Source: Diorhabda sublineata
Lineage: Eukaryota > Arthropoda > Insecta > Coleoptera > Chrysomelidae
Direction of reading: 5' to 3'
NCBI RefSeq assembly: GCF_026230105.1
Contig: NC_079478.1
Location: 25,931,653-25,995,652, forward strand
Length of the DNA stretch: 64,000 nucleotides
Shown: piece by piece, positions 23,286 to 34,137 of the stretch
How positions within the stretch are numbered: position 1 is the first letter of the stretch
How the letters are laid out: each line of letters begins with the position of its first letter
The notes under the pieces: model-generated
What the model was told of the DNA's origin: nothing
The model's input: the letters and a program-made list of their open reading frames with translations, nothing else
Databases searched by the model: none
Translations under genes and position numbers: made by a program

Positions 23286-25456
23286 ATATTAGATGTCAGA
23301 ACATTAACCTCAGTAAACACAGGGACTAACCACCATATGGTGCTAGCCATAATGCGGAACTGCGTACAAAGGAAAACCCAGAACAAACCGAAAGTGACAG
23401 AAAAGCTGAACATAGAAAGCCTTAGCGATGATACCACAAAATACCTCTACCAGCAAAGACTAAGGAAGGCAATAAATGAAAACAAGATCTTGAAAGATGA
23501 TACCGTAGAGCTAGCATGGAAAAGATTAAGTACTAATATAAGGACAGCTGCAGAAGAGGCATTAGGCAAACGAAAGGTGAACCTAAACGGAAAGCCCAAC
23601 ACGAAACCATGGTTCACACACGAAATCAAATCACTTGCGGAAGAAAAAAGGAAAGCATATCTTCAATATAGAAGTCAAACAATTACATATGCTGATTACA
23701 AAGTCGTGAGGAATAGGACAAATATGGAAATACAAACGATCAAGAGACAATTCTGGGAGAAATACTCATCAGACATGGAAAACGACTTATATGGGGGACA
23801 AAAAAAGATCTGGAATATGATAAGGAACATCAAAAGACCAATCAATGAATACATCCACACGAAAACAATAACGTTAAAAAAATGGGAAAGGTATTTCCAT
23901 GTACTCTACGGTGACATAATAACAAGCCAATCCACAGAACAGAAACAAGAAAATATATCTGAGGAAGGAGAAGACATCCAACAACAATTAATATCAAAAG
24001 ACAAAATTGAAGCAACAATGCGCAAGATGAAAAATAGAAGATCACCAGGGCTGGATAACATTAATAACGAGCTTCTTAAATATGGTGGCAATGAATTAAT
24101 AGACCAAATGCATGTCATGTTCAACAAGATATACGACCAGAGAAAAGTACCAGAGGAATGGAAAGTAAGCATAACGATCCCCGTCTTTAAAAAAGGGGAA
24201 AAGAAAGATCCAAATAATTATAGAGGGATCAGCCTCCTAAGCACAACTTCAAAATTACGAACAAAAATTATTGCAGAAGAAATCTCAAGTAGCGGCATGA
24301 GCGAAGAACAACAGGGATTTAGAAAAAATAGATCAACCATAGACGCTATATTCATCTTAAGACAGATTGCCGAAAAGGCCATAGAGTACAATAAAACCGC
24401 GTTTATGTGCTTCATAGACTTAACAAAAGCATTTGACAGAGTGAGATTACATGACGTCATTGAGCTACTAAAAAAACGAGGCGTAAACCAAAGGACAATA
24501 GACATCATTCGGGACATGAACAACGGAAATAGCACATATGTAAGAGTAAACAATGAACTCTCCAGTAAAACGCCAGTATCAACAGGGATCAGACAAGGAG
24601 ATAGTCTCAGCCCAATACTCTTCAACATTATAATGGACGAAATCATAAAAGAAGTCAAAACGGCAGGCAGAGGATACAGAATGGGAAAACATGAGTTTAA
24701 GATAGTTTGCTATGCTGATGACGCGGTTGTGATATCTGAAGATGAGGATAATCTGCAAAAACTGCTACACAGATTTGAAACAGTTGCAGGAGAATTCAAT
24801 ATGATCATATCGAAACAAAAGACACAATCCTTGACAATAGCGAGAGAACCAAGAAGATGCAGACTGGCAATTTATAATAAAAGTGTAGAACAGGTTATGT
24901 ATTTCAAATATTTAGGGGTTAACATCACGAGCAATAGGAACTTGAAACAAGAAGTCAAAACGCAAACAACAGCAGCATCTAGGATATCAGGATTCCTTCG
25001 AACCGTGATATGGAGGAATAAATTTTTAAGTATCGAAAGCAAAACACGGATATATAAAACTTGTGTCAGACCAGTAATGACATACGCCATAGAAACGAGG
25101 GCGGAGACTGCAACTACTAAACGGATTCTTAGAACAACCGAGATGAAGACATTACGCTCAATCACAGGGAAAACACTAAGAGACAGAATAAGGAGCAATG
25201 AAATCAGAAGAATGTGTGACGTTCCGGATATAGTGAGATGGGCCAGAACTAGAAGAAGAGCATGGAGAGATCATGTCAATAGAATGAACAACGATCGACT
25301 GGCGAAAATCGCAAAGGAAGAGAGACCCAATACAAGTAGACCGCCTGGAAGACCACCAAAGCGCTGGTATGAGAGCTGGTCCTCGCAGTCACAACTTAGG
25401 CTGCCTCTTTGAAAACACAAGACACAGTCTTAAAATAAGAAGAAGAAGAAGAAGAG
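23286..25456 (+). mobile_element. RTE-like LINE, 5'-truncated, with intact RT ORF
   Basis: The element begins inside the C-terminus of an endonuclease (a TNHHMVLAIMR segment near 23325, matching the final SDH-type motif of EEP endonucleases). It then carries a complete reverse transcriptase to a stop at 25412. The 3' untranslated part is only about 45 bp and ends in a short GAA/AAG microsatellite (25437-25456). A microsatellite tail in place of poly(A) is typical of RTE-type LINEs. The 5' truncation is the usual outcome of incomplete target-primed reverse transcription. No clear target-site duplication was identified. Confidence 0.8.
23337..25412 (+). CDS. LINE reverse transcriptase (RTE-like endonuclease-RT, N-terminus missing)
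   Basis: This 691-codon ORF has no internal stops. Residues 1-15 are the end of the endonuclease domain. RT motifs in order: RSPGLDNINNELLKYGG (about residues 233-249, finger region), NYRGISLLSTTSKL (about 295-308), QQGFRKNRSTIDAIF (about 325-339), motif A FIDLTKAFDRV with the catalytic Asp (about 360), motif B GIRQGDSLSPILFN (about 418-431), and motif C YADD (about 461-464). A thumb FKYLGVNITSN and a post-RT YKTCVRPVMTYAIET follow. The C-terminus is basic, with GRPPKRWYE. Between the STTSKL and FRKNRS blocks the finger is a little shorter than in many relatives. The active-site residues look intact, but without the endonuclease N-terminus this copy could not mobilise itself. Confidence 0.85.
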   Translation: MVLAIMRNCVQRKTQNKPKVTEKLNIESLSDDTTKYLYQQRLRKAINENKILKDDTVELAWKRLSTNIRTAAEEALGKRKVNLNGKPNTKPWFTHEIKSLAEEKRKAYLQYRSQTITYADYKVVRNRTNMEIQTIKRQFWEKYSSDMENDLYGGQKKIWNMIRNIKRPINEYIHTKTITLKKWERYFHVLYGDIITSQSTEQKQENISEEGEDIQQQLISKDKIEATMRKMKNRRSPGLDNINNELLKYGGNELIDQMHVMFNKIYDQRKVPEEWKVSITIPVFKKGEKKDPNNYRGISLLSTTSKLRTKIIAEEISSSGMSEEQQGFRKNRSTIDAIFILRQIAEKAIEYNKTAFMCFIDLTKAFDRVRLHDVIELLKKRGVNQRTIDIIRDMNNGNSTYVRVNNELSSKTPVSTGIRQGDSLSPILFNIIMDEIIKEVKTAGRGYRMGKHEFKIVCYADDAVVISEDEDNLQKLLHRFETVAGEFNMIISKQKTQSLTIAREPRRCRLAIYNKSVEQVMYFKYLGVNITSNRNLKQEVKTQTTAASRISGFLRTVIWRNKFLSIESKTRIYKTCVRPVMTYAIETRAETATTKRILRTTEMKTLRSITGKTLRDRIRSNEIRRMCDVPDIVRWARTRRRAWRDHVNRMNNDRLAKIAKEERPNTSRPPGRPPKRWYESWSSQSQLRLPL

Positions 25457-25609
25457 AGTCGGGGATTGGAAAATTTGAAAACAATTGCTGCAAATCTGGT
25501 GGCTAAGGGTTAAGAAAAATAATGGCTGAAATACAATAAAAATATATAGAATTGATGCTTACCCATTTAACACATTTAAATACACTGTGAATGTTTATAA
25601 AGAATGTTG

Positions 25610-25935
25610 AATCTAACAATTATCTCGGATGGAATGCTTTTTTGCAAAGCCTGATCACTAGATTAGAGTATGAACAATCTAAAATCGAGTCCTTACCATT
25701 CATTAATTCAAACCCAAGTGACTTTAATACATTATTTACGGGTATTAGATTAGTTTTACGAAGCTAGATCTTTTGGTATTATTGCTTCTATAATAACTTT
25801 TGATCAGTCGCTATATATAAAAGCGCAAGATATAGTTCCTGCTGTAAATTTGGCCGATGATCTTACAGTAATTATTAAATTAAGAGCATTGCAACTCTTT
25901 CAACTGTATATGCCGATAAAACATGTGATCAAATA
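25610..25935 (+). pseudogene. Fragment of a multi-copy uncharacterised ORF family
   Basis: Plus-strand translation gives SLPFINSNPSDFNTLFT (about 25695-25740) and, after a frame change, a FGIIASIITFDQSLYIKAQDIV block (about 25775-25840). This ends in TVIIKLRALQLF, where related copies read RLGGFHLL. I recall the (P)FIN-x-x-PSD...-TFDQPLY-KA-x-EIV series from dispersed ORFs of unknown function in insects and cnidarians. The fragment has at least one stop and one frameshift. The family name and function are not known to me. Confidence 0.45.
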
Positions 25936-25989
25936 TTATCAGAACATCAAGATTTGTACGTATTCATAGTTAACGCTTTTAAAAATCAT

Positions 25990-26535
25990 ATTTGAGGAGC
26001 TTAAAAATGATAAAAATTTGCAGCAATTCAACAAGAATTTTGATATTTTACATAATTGTATTTTTCTAATTATATTGAAAGAGATAATTAAAAATTAGAA
26101 AATTTCATAGAATTGCTTGAAAATAAATTACTGGAAATTAAAAAAAGAGGCAATACATTTAAAGCGTGCATTGCAAAAGAAAAAATGTTCTGTATTTTTG
26201 TTAGTCTTAATGAAAAATAATGAAGCATTTATTCATATTTAATAATCATACATTCTGCTTAAGCAATATAAATAATTATTTTCTTCCTTTAAGAGGTTTT
26301 TGATTTCGATTAAAATGAAAAAACAAAAATTTTGAAAAATTATCATAATCGGAGCTGTTTCTGTTTCTTTCTTCTGTGGGTATCTACGTAACATACTATT
26401 GTGTAAGCTTTTGTTGGATTCGTTCAAAATTCCAGACATCGTATTTCGACCAAAGAATAAACCGATGTAATTTTTTTTCATGGATTCTGTAATGGTAATG
26501 ATAGAGTTGCTGCTAAAGTACATTACAGGAGATTC
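25990..26535. other. Unassigned AT-rich DNA
   Basis: A 94-codon minus-strand ORF at 26239-26523 has no recognisable motif. Nothing else was seen. Confidence 0.35.
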
Positions 26536-26539
26536 CCTG

Positions 26540-27430
26540 ATCGTCTAATTCTCAGTTATCGAGCATTTGTGTCAGTTTTTATTTATTTACGAGAAAATGG
26601 CACTTTTCCTAGTGCAAGAACAGGAGAACATGTAGATGGAGCGTAGGAAGACGGCATTATTAACGCCTTTACTGTGAACCTTACAATGAGTACTAGAGTG
26701 TCGAAATCTTAACGTTACTCAATCAAAACTAAGTAGAGCCTCACAAAAAAAATCATTCATACCGATCATATTAAAAAGGAAATGGAAATAAAATCGATGG
26801 GTTGGAACTTTGTAGATTAATTAACATTCATTGATCAACGCTGTACATGTCACTATTCACAGTTAAAACCCAATTTACAAGAGATAGGATGAATATTCAC
26901 ATTTGTGGACAGAAAGAAATCTTCAAATGCTATTCGAGAATGTCGTTTCTTGATAAGATTTTCAGTCATAAATAACCAATTAGGTTCTAACTTTTTTAAT
27001 AGTTCCTCAGGGGGAAAGGTCTATTTGAACCTACTACAAAATATTTTGCCGAATTTGCCAGCGTAATATTTGTTGTTACAGGGATGCATTTTAAGTATAT
27101 TGAGGCATCTCATTAACCTCAGTTTTTATTGGCAATGAGACAACATATAAACATTGTTCTTGGCATCAGGGGGATAGGACGTAAAGGTCCTATTTCATGC
27201 CCTTCGAAAGCCCCTGATTCCAATTCTGTAGATTTCCATATTTTGAGACGATTAAAGATTAACTAGCTTCAAGAGACAATATCAATAACCGACAACAATT
27301 AATTTATAGAATTATAGTTTTTTGTAATACTATTAGGAACGATCCCCAGATTATCCGTAATTCAATACGGCAATTAACAATTTGGAAAAAATGTATAGAT
27401 TCTGCTGGGTTCAATTTCAAGAAACTACTT
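26540..27430 (+). pseudogene. DDE transposase remnant with DUF4817-type helix-turn-helix
   Basis: Broken plus-strand frames give, in order: a RRFPDRLILSYRAF block followed by LRENGTFPSARTGEH (26530-26635), matching the RFP-x-R...LRETGTF helix-turn-helix of DUF4817-type transposases; an IINAFTVNLTMSTR segment (26655-26700); a YLNLLQNILPNLPA block (27020-27060); a MRQHINIVLGIRGIGRKGPIS segment (about 27135-27195) with PDSN-x-x-DFHILRRLK after it; and NTIRNDPQIIRNSIRQLTIWKKCIDSAGFNF at the end (27320-27415). The order matches this Tc1/mariner-related family along its length. Many stops and frameshifts make it inactive. No terminal repeats were found. Confidence 0.65.
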
Positions 27431-27439
27431 TTCATTTTC

Positions 27440-28079
27440 TTGTAACCATTGTACTTTTCTCAGTTCTTATTCCTTGGTCTTTGCTATATATTTCCAGTTA
27501 TTGTCTTGAAATTGTTGCCCGTTATTGTTATTAATTACTGGTTTTATTGTTCAGTGCTTGTCGTTATCATAATTCGATACAGTTTTTCATTTTAGTTGAA
27601 ATACTCGAAATTAGTAGCATTTGTTTGAATTTATACCTTACCTCAAAAATTGAATAAAAGTGCGACCATCTTGTCGCATATGGCATTAGTTATTTATCTA
27701 GTTTGAAAAACACTTATTGCATCTTAGAAACGTATTATTAAGAGCAGAATATTCGACACGAATCCCTAAATTGATTTTTCCAAAGCCGTTCCTGGAATTT
27801 CTGAGCTTAGCTATTACCAATCGAATTATTGATAGGAATGTACTGCATCATGAAAAAGTTCACAAAATCGAGTAAGATATGTAATCAAATTTATGGTAAA
27901 TTAATAAAGAAGAGTTGACACTTTTTAGTAGCCATATGACATCCTCTCCGAGGGACTCTATGTATGCTAGAAGTATGTGAAGTTCCTATATTGCTCTTTG
28001 TTCTTTTTGTTATTCGATTTATTTTAAAATTGATCATAATATTAGTATCAGATCTTAATTCGTTATTCAGATTATATTC

Positions 28080-28080
<1 letters not shown>
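27440..28080. other. Unassigned AT-rich DNA
   Basis: No gene or element recognised between the DDE remnant and the (TA)n tract. Confidence 0.4.
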
Positions 28081-28081
<1 letters not shown>

Positions 28082-28163
<82 letters not shown>

Positions 28164-28189
28164 TCAGTATCAGTATCAGTATCAGTATC
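28082..28189. repeat. Compound microsatellite (TA)n then (CAGTAT)n
   Basis: About 79 bp of uninterrupted TA repeats (28082-28160) are followed by about five GTATCA hexamer units (28161-28189). It lies about 150 bp beyond the stop codon of the takeout-like gene, in its 3' flank. The predicted Ile/Tyr-repeat ORFs here on both strands are artefacts of the repeat. Confidence 0.95.
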
Positions 28190-28337
28190 CAGAGATAATT
28201 TGTGAAGTGGTCCGTTTCCATTGTCTCAGTTCTCTTTGAAATCCTATCGAAGAAATGGTACCTAGTTACCATAGAAATGTTGAATTGGAACTTGATTATA
28301 AATAAAAAAATGTTTAGATGCAATGCATTCATTTATT

Positions 28338-28636
28338 TTAGAAAGCGAATAATTCATTGAGTGGGATTGTTTCGAAAATTCTTCCGTATAAATCAGATAG
28401 AATTTTTCTCACATTGCTATTAATAGAATCTTTGAATTCTTTTAATAATCGATGTGATGCTGCATTGATCATTTTACTTGCGTATTCATTGCAAATACCA
28501 TATTTCTCTAGACCTTTCAATGTCATCTCATAGTTGTCTATATGTACATCCACTGAAATATCTTTGATATTTAGATATTTCTCACCATCCACTGTACATG
28601 TATCGAGAGTAATAATATTATTAGCGTGTATTCCAA
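28338..28636 (-). CDS. Takeout/JHBP-like protein, last coding exon
   Basis: This exon encodes the C-terminal 98 residues of a takeout/juvenile-hormone-binding-protein family member, a secreted hydrophobic-ligand carrier of the insect haemolymph and sensory organs. The family pattern DGEKYLNIKDISVDVHI, a Leu-rich helix, a VRKILSDLYGRIFETIPLNELF C-terminus and the stop (28338-28340) are clear. A good acceptor (AATTATTTCAG, ending 28637) precedes it. The exon opens in phase 1, matching the donor of the exon at 34593, so the two join in frame as NFFGIHANN. AATAAA (28332-28337) directly follows the stop and may be the poly(A) signal. There are no internal stops, so the exon appears intact. Confidence 0.75.
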
Positions 28637-30136
28637 CTGAAATAATTTTGAGAAATTAAAAAAAAGAGTACATCTTCAACAAATCTGTAGTAGATATTTC
28701 AAAGAAGTATTTCAAATATGATTTCTTATAAACTAAAGATAATTATTAGGCTACAATATTATTGGACGCGAATTAAATAATTCTTTGAAATAGTTACAAT
28801 TTAAAATTTTACTTGCAATGGGCTCTATTCAACACTATTTTTTTGACATTGATGAGTAGCATCGATTCTCTGTAAGTTTTATAAGTTTAAGCTCGCATTG
28901 ATACGGTAGCAGTTGTAAAGCTATAATACCGCATCTGCGAGACATTCCATCGATATTCGAATGAATGATAGGAAATGTCATCACAATAATAAACTAACAC
29001 GCTGCAGGACTGAAGCTACATTCATAACTGATCTGTACGCTGGTCCTCGCATTAAATCGCTGTCCTTTACTATTTGGGCTTCGAAACCTATCCAAATACC
29101 TTCTATAAAAACTTTGGAATACTTTTGGAAGTTATTTCAACCATATTTTTTTAACCGAAACTTTTTAGTATAATAGTAGTCAATTTCCGAATATTCTCTG
29201 CGAAACTCTGTTATGTTCCTTCATTAGATGATTATTTCCTGTGAATGTTGATTATCTGTTATGATTAGCAGAGGTTTGTAGAATTATGCAGCTTGAGTTC
29301 TACAAATAAAATTGGTGAACTACCCATCCGAACTGACGTAATTTTCCCTGTGTGATTCTTGGAGTATGCGATCGTGTGCCATCGTGATGATGGTCCTCCA
29401 ATTAATCCTCGTGAGTTCTTTTTCTCTCGTAGCTCTTTCCAAAGTTTCCAATTGTCATTATACACGTGATTTATGATCGTTTGGTTTATAACGAAGATTT
29501 CTTTTTTCATTTAAAAAACACAAAGATCTTGTTGATCATCTCATTCAATGGATTTCTTTCTTCGTGATTGTATTTGTGCTTTAACCACGACTAAGTGCCT
29601 TGCTCCCGTAAAAATTTTTAGAAACGTTACACAAAATCTGTTTATCTTAAAGTTTGTGGCTATTCTTTTTATCGTTTCTCCTTATATTGGTTTAGGTCCT
29701 GCTAAATATTAGTATTTACTACAATTGCTTGTTATATACTTATATATATATCTGTACTTACAATTCAAGCAACAGAAATAATATTGTTCCTATCCTTATA
29801 TTCAAATATAAAAACTTAAGCAACTATCAAGACATTAATATCTTAACTAAGAACTAAGAATGTAAACCCTCGCAGGCGACCGAACTTGATTGTTTTTATA
29901 TAACAAAAATGTAATTGTCTAATTTAATTTTAAGTATCTTAAACTTCAGATAAACGTATCTACCGATTCATGATATTTAGACTACGGAGGCATATGACGG
30001 TGAAAAGTATCTGAATGTCAGTAGGATTTGAAAATCCGCCTGTTCACAAAATTTTAAATACGGTAATAGTTCACTCTATTGCCGATTGACGTTATTGACA
30101 TTTGATTGAAATCATACTCATCAATTCATACTTACA

Positions 30137-30152
30137 TGGGGTTAGGTTAGGT
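30137..30152 (+). repeat. Three units of the insect telomere motif (TTAGG), probably incidental
   Basis: The run ggttaggttaggttag occurs here inside the intron, and a two-unit run lies near 30287. Tracts this short occur by chance or as parts of SINEs and LINE tails; they do not mark a telomere. Confidence 0.3.
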
Positions 30153-30384
30153 TAGAATTATTAACTAACAATAATTTGCCACTACTTTCGCTTTCTAAAG
30201 TACGATAACTATTCCCATAGTACCGCCACCCACTTACAATAAAAAATTTCACACATATTTTTATTTTCTAATATAGTCGTCATTAAGGTTAGGTTAGACA
30301 TTTTGCCCATCGATGCTATAGCATTTTTAATTTAAGTCTCCAAAGAAAGATTGTTCTTTAACCACTAAAAACTACTGATTTACT

Positions 30385-30565
30385 GTAGCCAAGCATTCTT
30401 TAATTTTAGAAAACATTCGGTAATCGCTGGAGGCCAAATCAGGAGAATATGACGGATGGTCTATTAACTAGCTATTAGAGCTAATGCGGCTGTTGCAATG
30501 GCAGAACTTTGACTGGGTGCATTATTCTGAGGCAAAACAATACATAAGTTGTGCAGCGTCTATCA
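30385..30565 (-). pseudogene. mariner transposase fragment in the intron
   Basis: The minus strand encodes LPQNNAPSQSSAIATAALAL (about 30535-30475), corresponding to the second catalytic block (Q-D-N-A-P-x-H) of mariner transposases with the Asp changed to Asn. It then encodes HPSYSPDLASSDYRMFSKIKECL (about 30465-30395), the third-Asp block. A stop and a frameshift lie between them. Sequence beyond 30565 on the N-terminal side is too diverged to follow. Confidence 0.6.
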
Positions 30566-31990
30566 TGACTTCAAGTAATTTGCTGCCTTCTGCAGGTGAT
30601 TTACTAAAATCACCATTCATGATAACCCTTCCCAGGTAGGTTGCATCTTAATTTTGTTTGGCGGTGGTCTGCCTGTTTGATGTTTCTAGTTCTCACTTGA
30701 TCACATCAGAATGATCGATCCATGATTTATCCATTGTTATTAATATTTCATGATACTATTCGATATTTTCTTTGTTTCGTTTATACTGTATCGAGAGACG
30801 ATTGCTAGTTTGCTCTTGTGTATCTGTTTACATTTATGGTACCGATCCTGAAGAAATTTCTTCATATTCAGATGGCAATATTTCATGTTTGTTCTACATG
30901 TTATTAGAGACAGTTATTTTCAACTATTTGTCTGATAATCATTCAACTATTTGTCTGATAATCATACGTCGATCTAGCAGCCTGAGATCATGTCTAGCAG
31001 CGATTATGGGAGCTTCTCCTATCTACCATATTTTAGGCTGAGAACGAAAGTAACCTAATCCAAAATCAAGAGAATATTTTCCCATTATCAATTCCACTCA
31101 ATGCATCCTTACATTCAAATGAAATACGTAAATCGCAATAAAACTGAACAGCAATTTACATAATTGAAAATGGTGCTACCTGCACCAGTACTAGTCCACT
31201 GAAATTTAATTTTGTCCGAGGAAAGATGTAATTATCCTCTGAAAATATATTTTATTCCTATAAATTTCAAACATTCAACTTTTGTCAAATTGAGTTACCA
31301 GTCAACTATATTTTAGCTATAATGAAAAAAATATATAACTCGTTGCTATAAAACGAACAAATTAGTTCATTAACCGATAACGAAATGACAAGATATTCAA
31401 TTATATGGAAAAGAAATTCTTCGAGTGCAATCATATGAAGAGAAAGATCTACCAACACAAATTTTCAAAAATATCAAATTAAAATATATAAAAATTGAAT
31501 TTCCTCATTTTATCAAAAAAATTATCATAATGTAATCTATTGACTATATGCTGAATGTGAACGAAGTTTATTTTGGACATTTCAAATATTTTGAGACTTA
31601 ATTAAGTTTTCCCCAACGTTAACGTTGAGATAACAATTAATTTGCACTAATCTCTAATGCGTTATTTCACCTGGTCAACATTTGCCTGCTTAGACCAAAA
31701 TATATGAGTAATATATTAGGCTCTTGAAAATTTCACCTTCTACCTGTCTATCTGCCCGGAAATACAAATTCGAGATATGTTAAACGAAGTCTTGCAACAT
31801 AAAGAGGCATACTATCTAATTGAGGCCATATCTCATATGCAAAAATTCCAAATATACTCGTTCAAATAATATTGTTCATATAATCCAATTCTGCCAAAAA
31901 ATCGAATTATTATGGAAAGTTAGTCTCTTAATTAGCGTTTCTTCTTATTCGACTCATATCGAGAATTTTGTCGATTCACTTTACCACATA

Positions 31991-33000
31991 TAATACACAC
32001 ATCTCCAAAAGTAATTGGTAATTTTTCGCAAGTTTATTTTAATTTGAGGATTTTTTGTTTGCAAATACTTGTTTATCTTATCATATAAATAAAAACTTTG
32101 TGTTGCTGGCCAGTTTAATCTTTGGATATTTCCCTCTTGTAGCATATTCCATATCCTTGATACGCGAAGTGGTCTGACATTATCATCTTGAAAAATTAAA
32201 TTTGTTCCATATTCGTTGCGCAAAGGTTGCAAGATTGCTTGCATAATGTTTTGAGCATATTTGGCACCGGTCATTGTTCGCTCAATAAGAATAAGTGGAG
32301 TGCGGCGACTATCACTCTGTAGGCCAAATCGTGACTCGTCAGAAAATAAGACGTTGCGTCATTAGGGTAAAAGCAAATTCCAATGCTCTTCGGTCCATTG
32401 ACGACGCTCAGCTCTATGTCGAGGTAGAAGTCTAGGTATCCTTAAAGGTCTTATTGCCCTGAGATTTAATGAACGCAACCTCCTTCTTATAGTACTTATC
32501 GAAATTACTCTTCAGTAGGTATGCAAAAAATGACTTCGAAGGACTGTTACCGTTATTCTTCGGTTTCTTCGAGTGAATTTAGCCATATACTGATCTTCCC
32601 TCTCTGAAATTACTCTAGGTCGATCATACACCGGCCTTCGTGCAATGCCACCAGTTTCTTGAAAAAGGGCTTATCGAAGTTCGCGGCATATTTAAACGCC
32701 TAGCAATCTCATGATTTGAGAAACCCTCTTGGTGCAGGGGCACAATTCTTGCTCGATCAAATTGAGAAATTTCCTTGCAAATATGACAAACTTAAACGAA
32801 TACTTTCTATACACACTACAATCCAAAACTGACTTCTTTTACAAAATTCTGAATATTTTCATACGAAAACAAGTTTTTGTTTCCTAATTGCATTTATTTG
32901 TATGATAAGATAGGAAGGTATTTGTGAACAAAAAATGCTGAAATTAAAATGAACATGTGACAAATAAACAAGTGGGCCAGGTTTTTTGGAGGTGTTTATA
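31991..33000 (-). mobile_element. Tc1-like element, degenerate, within the intron
   Basis: The ends are approximate inverted repeats: taatacacacatctccaaaa at the left (from 31991) and its counterpart ttttttggaggtgtttata at the right (to 33000). On the minus strand an N-terminal helix-turn-helix reads FDRARIVPLHQEGFSNHEIARRL (about 32765-32695). The catalytic domain shows VLFSDESRFGLQ with the first Asp (about 32350-32320) and LIFQDDNVRPLR with the second (about 32195-32160). The third acidic motif (normally SPDLNPIEHLW) is missing: after LNWPATQS the sequence jumps to 3' terminal sequence, a deletion. The total length of about 1.0 kb is short for a Tc1 element (usually 1.3-1.7 kb). Stops are present, so it is inactive. 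Confidence 0.7.
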
Positions 33001-33544
33001 TATTATTCAGAAAACAAAATGCCCAACATAAAGTTTTTTGCGTCTCGTTGATGCATAATTTTCATAAAAAAGTGCAATAATTTCTGGAAACTATAAGTTT
33101 ATAAGGATGCTACATATGTGCTTAAGAATCCGTGCTACTGATAACGGTTGATATCAATATCACTAGGCCACACACATAAAGAAAACAGGTTGCCAGCTTA
33201 CCGGCAATCGGTGCAGATAATTGACGATAATTTAAATAGCTCGTCAATGGTTATTGAGAAAGACAAAATTTGTCGTAACAAGCGTAAACCAGCACCGACG
33301 AATTCACTGGAATGAACTTTCAACTCTTTGTCACTTGTTGTGAGCGCCAGACGATATCACATGATTGTTAAGTAATGATGGATAGTAAAATTTTGGTAAG
33401 CCGCAATTTTAAGAAGACCTGCCTTGTGGGACAAGCCGCTAAAATCTCACAGCAATCGAAATGTTACGCAAAAGAAAAAGTTTTTAAAGATATCTCTAAT
33501 TATTTTAGTTGTATTTGACGACCTCCCAGCGCTATGATTTTCAC

Positions 33545-34010
33545 GGTTCTTTTGAGCAATTTCTACTTCAGTTAGGTATTTGTAAAAACCTTCCCTATCA
33601 ATAAGGGTGTTATGTGAAATTTTATTGTTTTTCGAGCTCTAGAGACTCTGATGGTGCTTTTCTATATGTTCCCAGAAGACTAGAAGCTTCTGGTATTTTG
33701 ATTTCCTTTGTAATGAGTAGTCAGTAGAAGTCAGAGGACAGAAAAGTTCTGCCGTCACTTTACCCTCCATAACCGCCTATGTCTATAGCAATTAGTTTAT
33801 AATTTGCATCTGCATTCTCTTGGAGTACAAAAGAAAATTATTTTTTATAATTGAAAAACATAGATCCATCAATGGCCCCTATTACGTGAGGAAAGTTCCA
33901 CAAAATATAAAAGTTTTCAGATATCGTTTTAAAAGTGCCTCTCATTTGAAAAAGGCATATGTTCGGGCTGCAACTCTTCCCATATTTCCTTTACAGTTTT
34001 AGATATAATT
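33545..34010 (-). pseudogene. PIF/Harbinger transposase (nuclease) remnant in the intron
   Basis: Minus-strand frames encode TVKEIWEELQPEHMPF (about 34000-33955) and, after frame changes, LWNFPHVIGAIDGSMF (about 33895-33850) with the first catalytic Asp of the Harbinger DDE nuclease. Next come ENADANYKLIAIDIGGYGG (about 33825-33770), with the second Asp region, then SDGRTFLSSDFY (about 33765-33730) and KEIKIPEASSLLGTY (about 33700-33665). The order matches the Harbinger nuclease. Multiple frameshifts. A GC-rich hairpin at 34099-34137 lies just beyond its N-terminal side and may be part of the element's end. Confidence 0.6.
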
Positions 34011-34098
34011 TTTTTTAGAATTGAAGCTTCCATTCAAAAAGAGAATGAACTCGACATCCTGACTCTATGAAATCGGTTTTGTCACTGGCAAGCAATCA

Positions 34099-34137
34099 GC
34101 GTCGTTTTTGTGCATGCACCAGCAGAAAAAACGACGC
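34099..34137. repeat. GC-richer hairpin beside the Harbinger remnant
   Basis: Arms gcgtcgttttt (34099-34109) and aaaaacgacgc (34127-34137) are exact reverse complements with a 17-bp loop that is itself partly palindromic (tgcatgca). The following tcagcgtctacagtaggt shares the word gcgtctac with the GC-rich hairpin at 11.4 kb. It is possibly a subterminal repeat of a DNA transposon. Confidence 0.4.

Noticed and set aside
23447..25198. Minus-strand ORFs of 60-146 codons
   Set aside because: They are antisense shadows of the intact LINE RT ORF, with the same compositional artefact.
28081..28332. ORFs of Ile/Tyr repeats on both strands
   Set aside because: They are translations of the (TA)n microsatellite and its flank.
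30137..30152. Telomere-like (TTAGG)3
   Set aside because: Only three units, and similar two-unit words occur elsewhere in the window. This is not evidence of a telomere or a fusion site.
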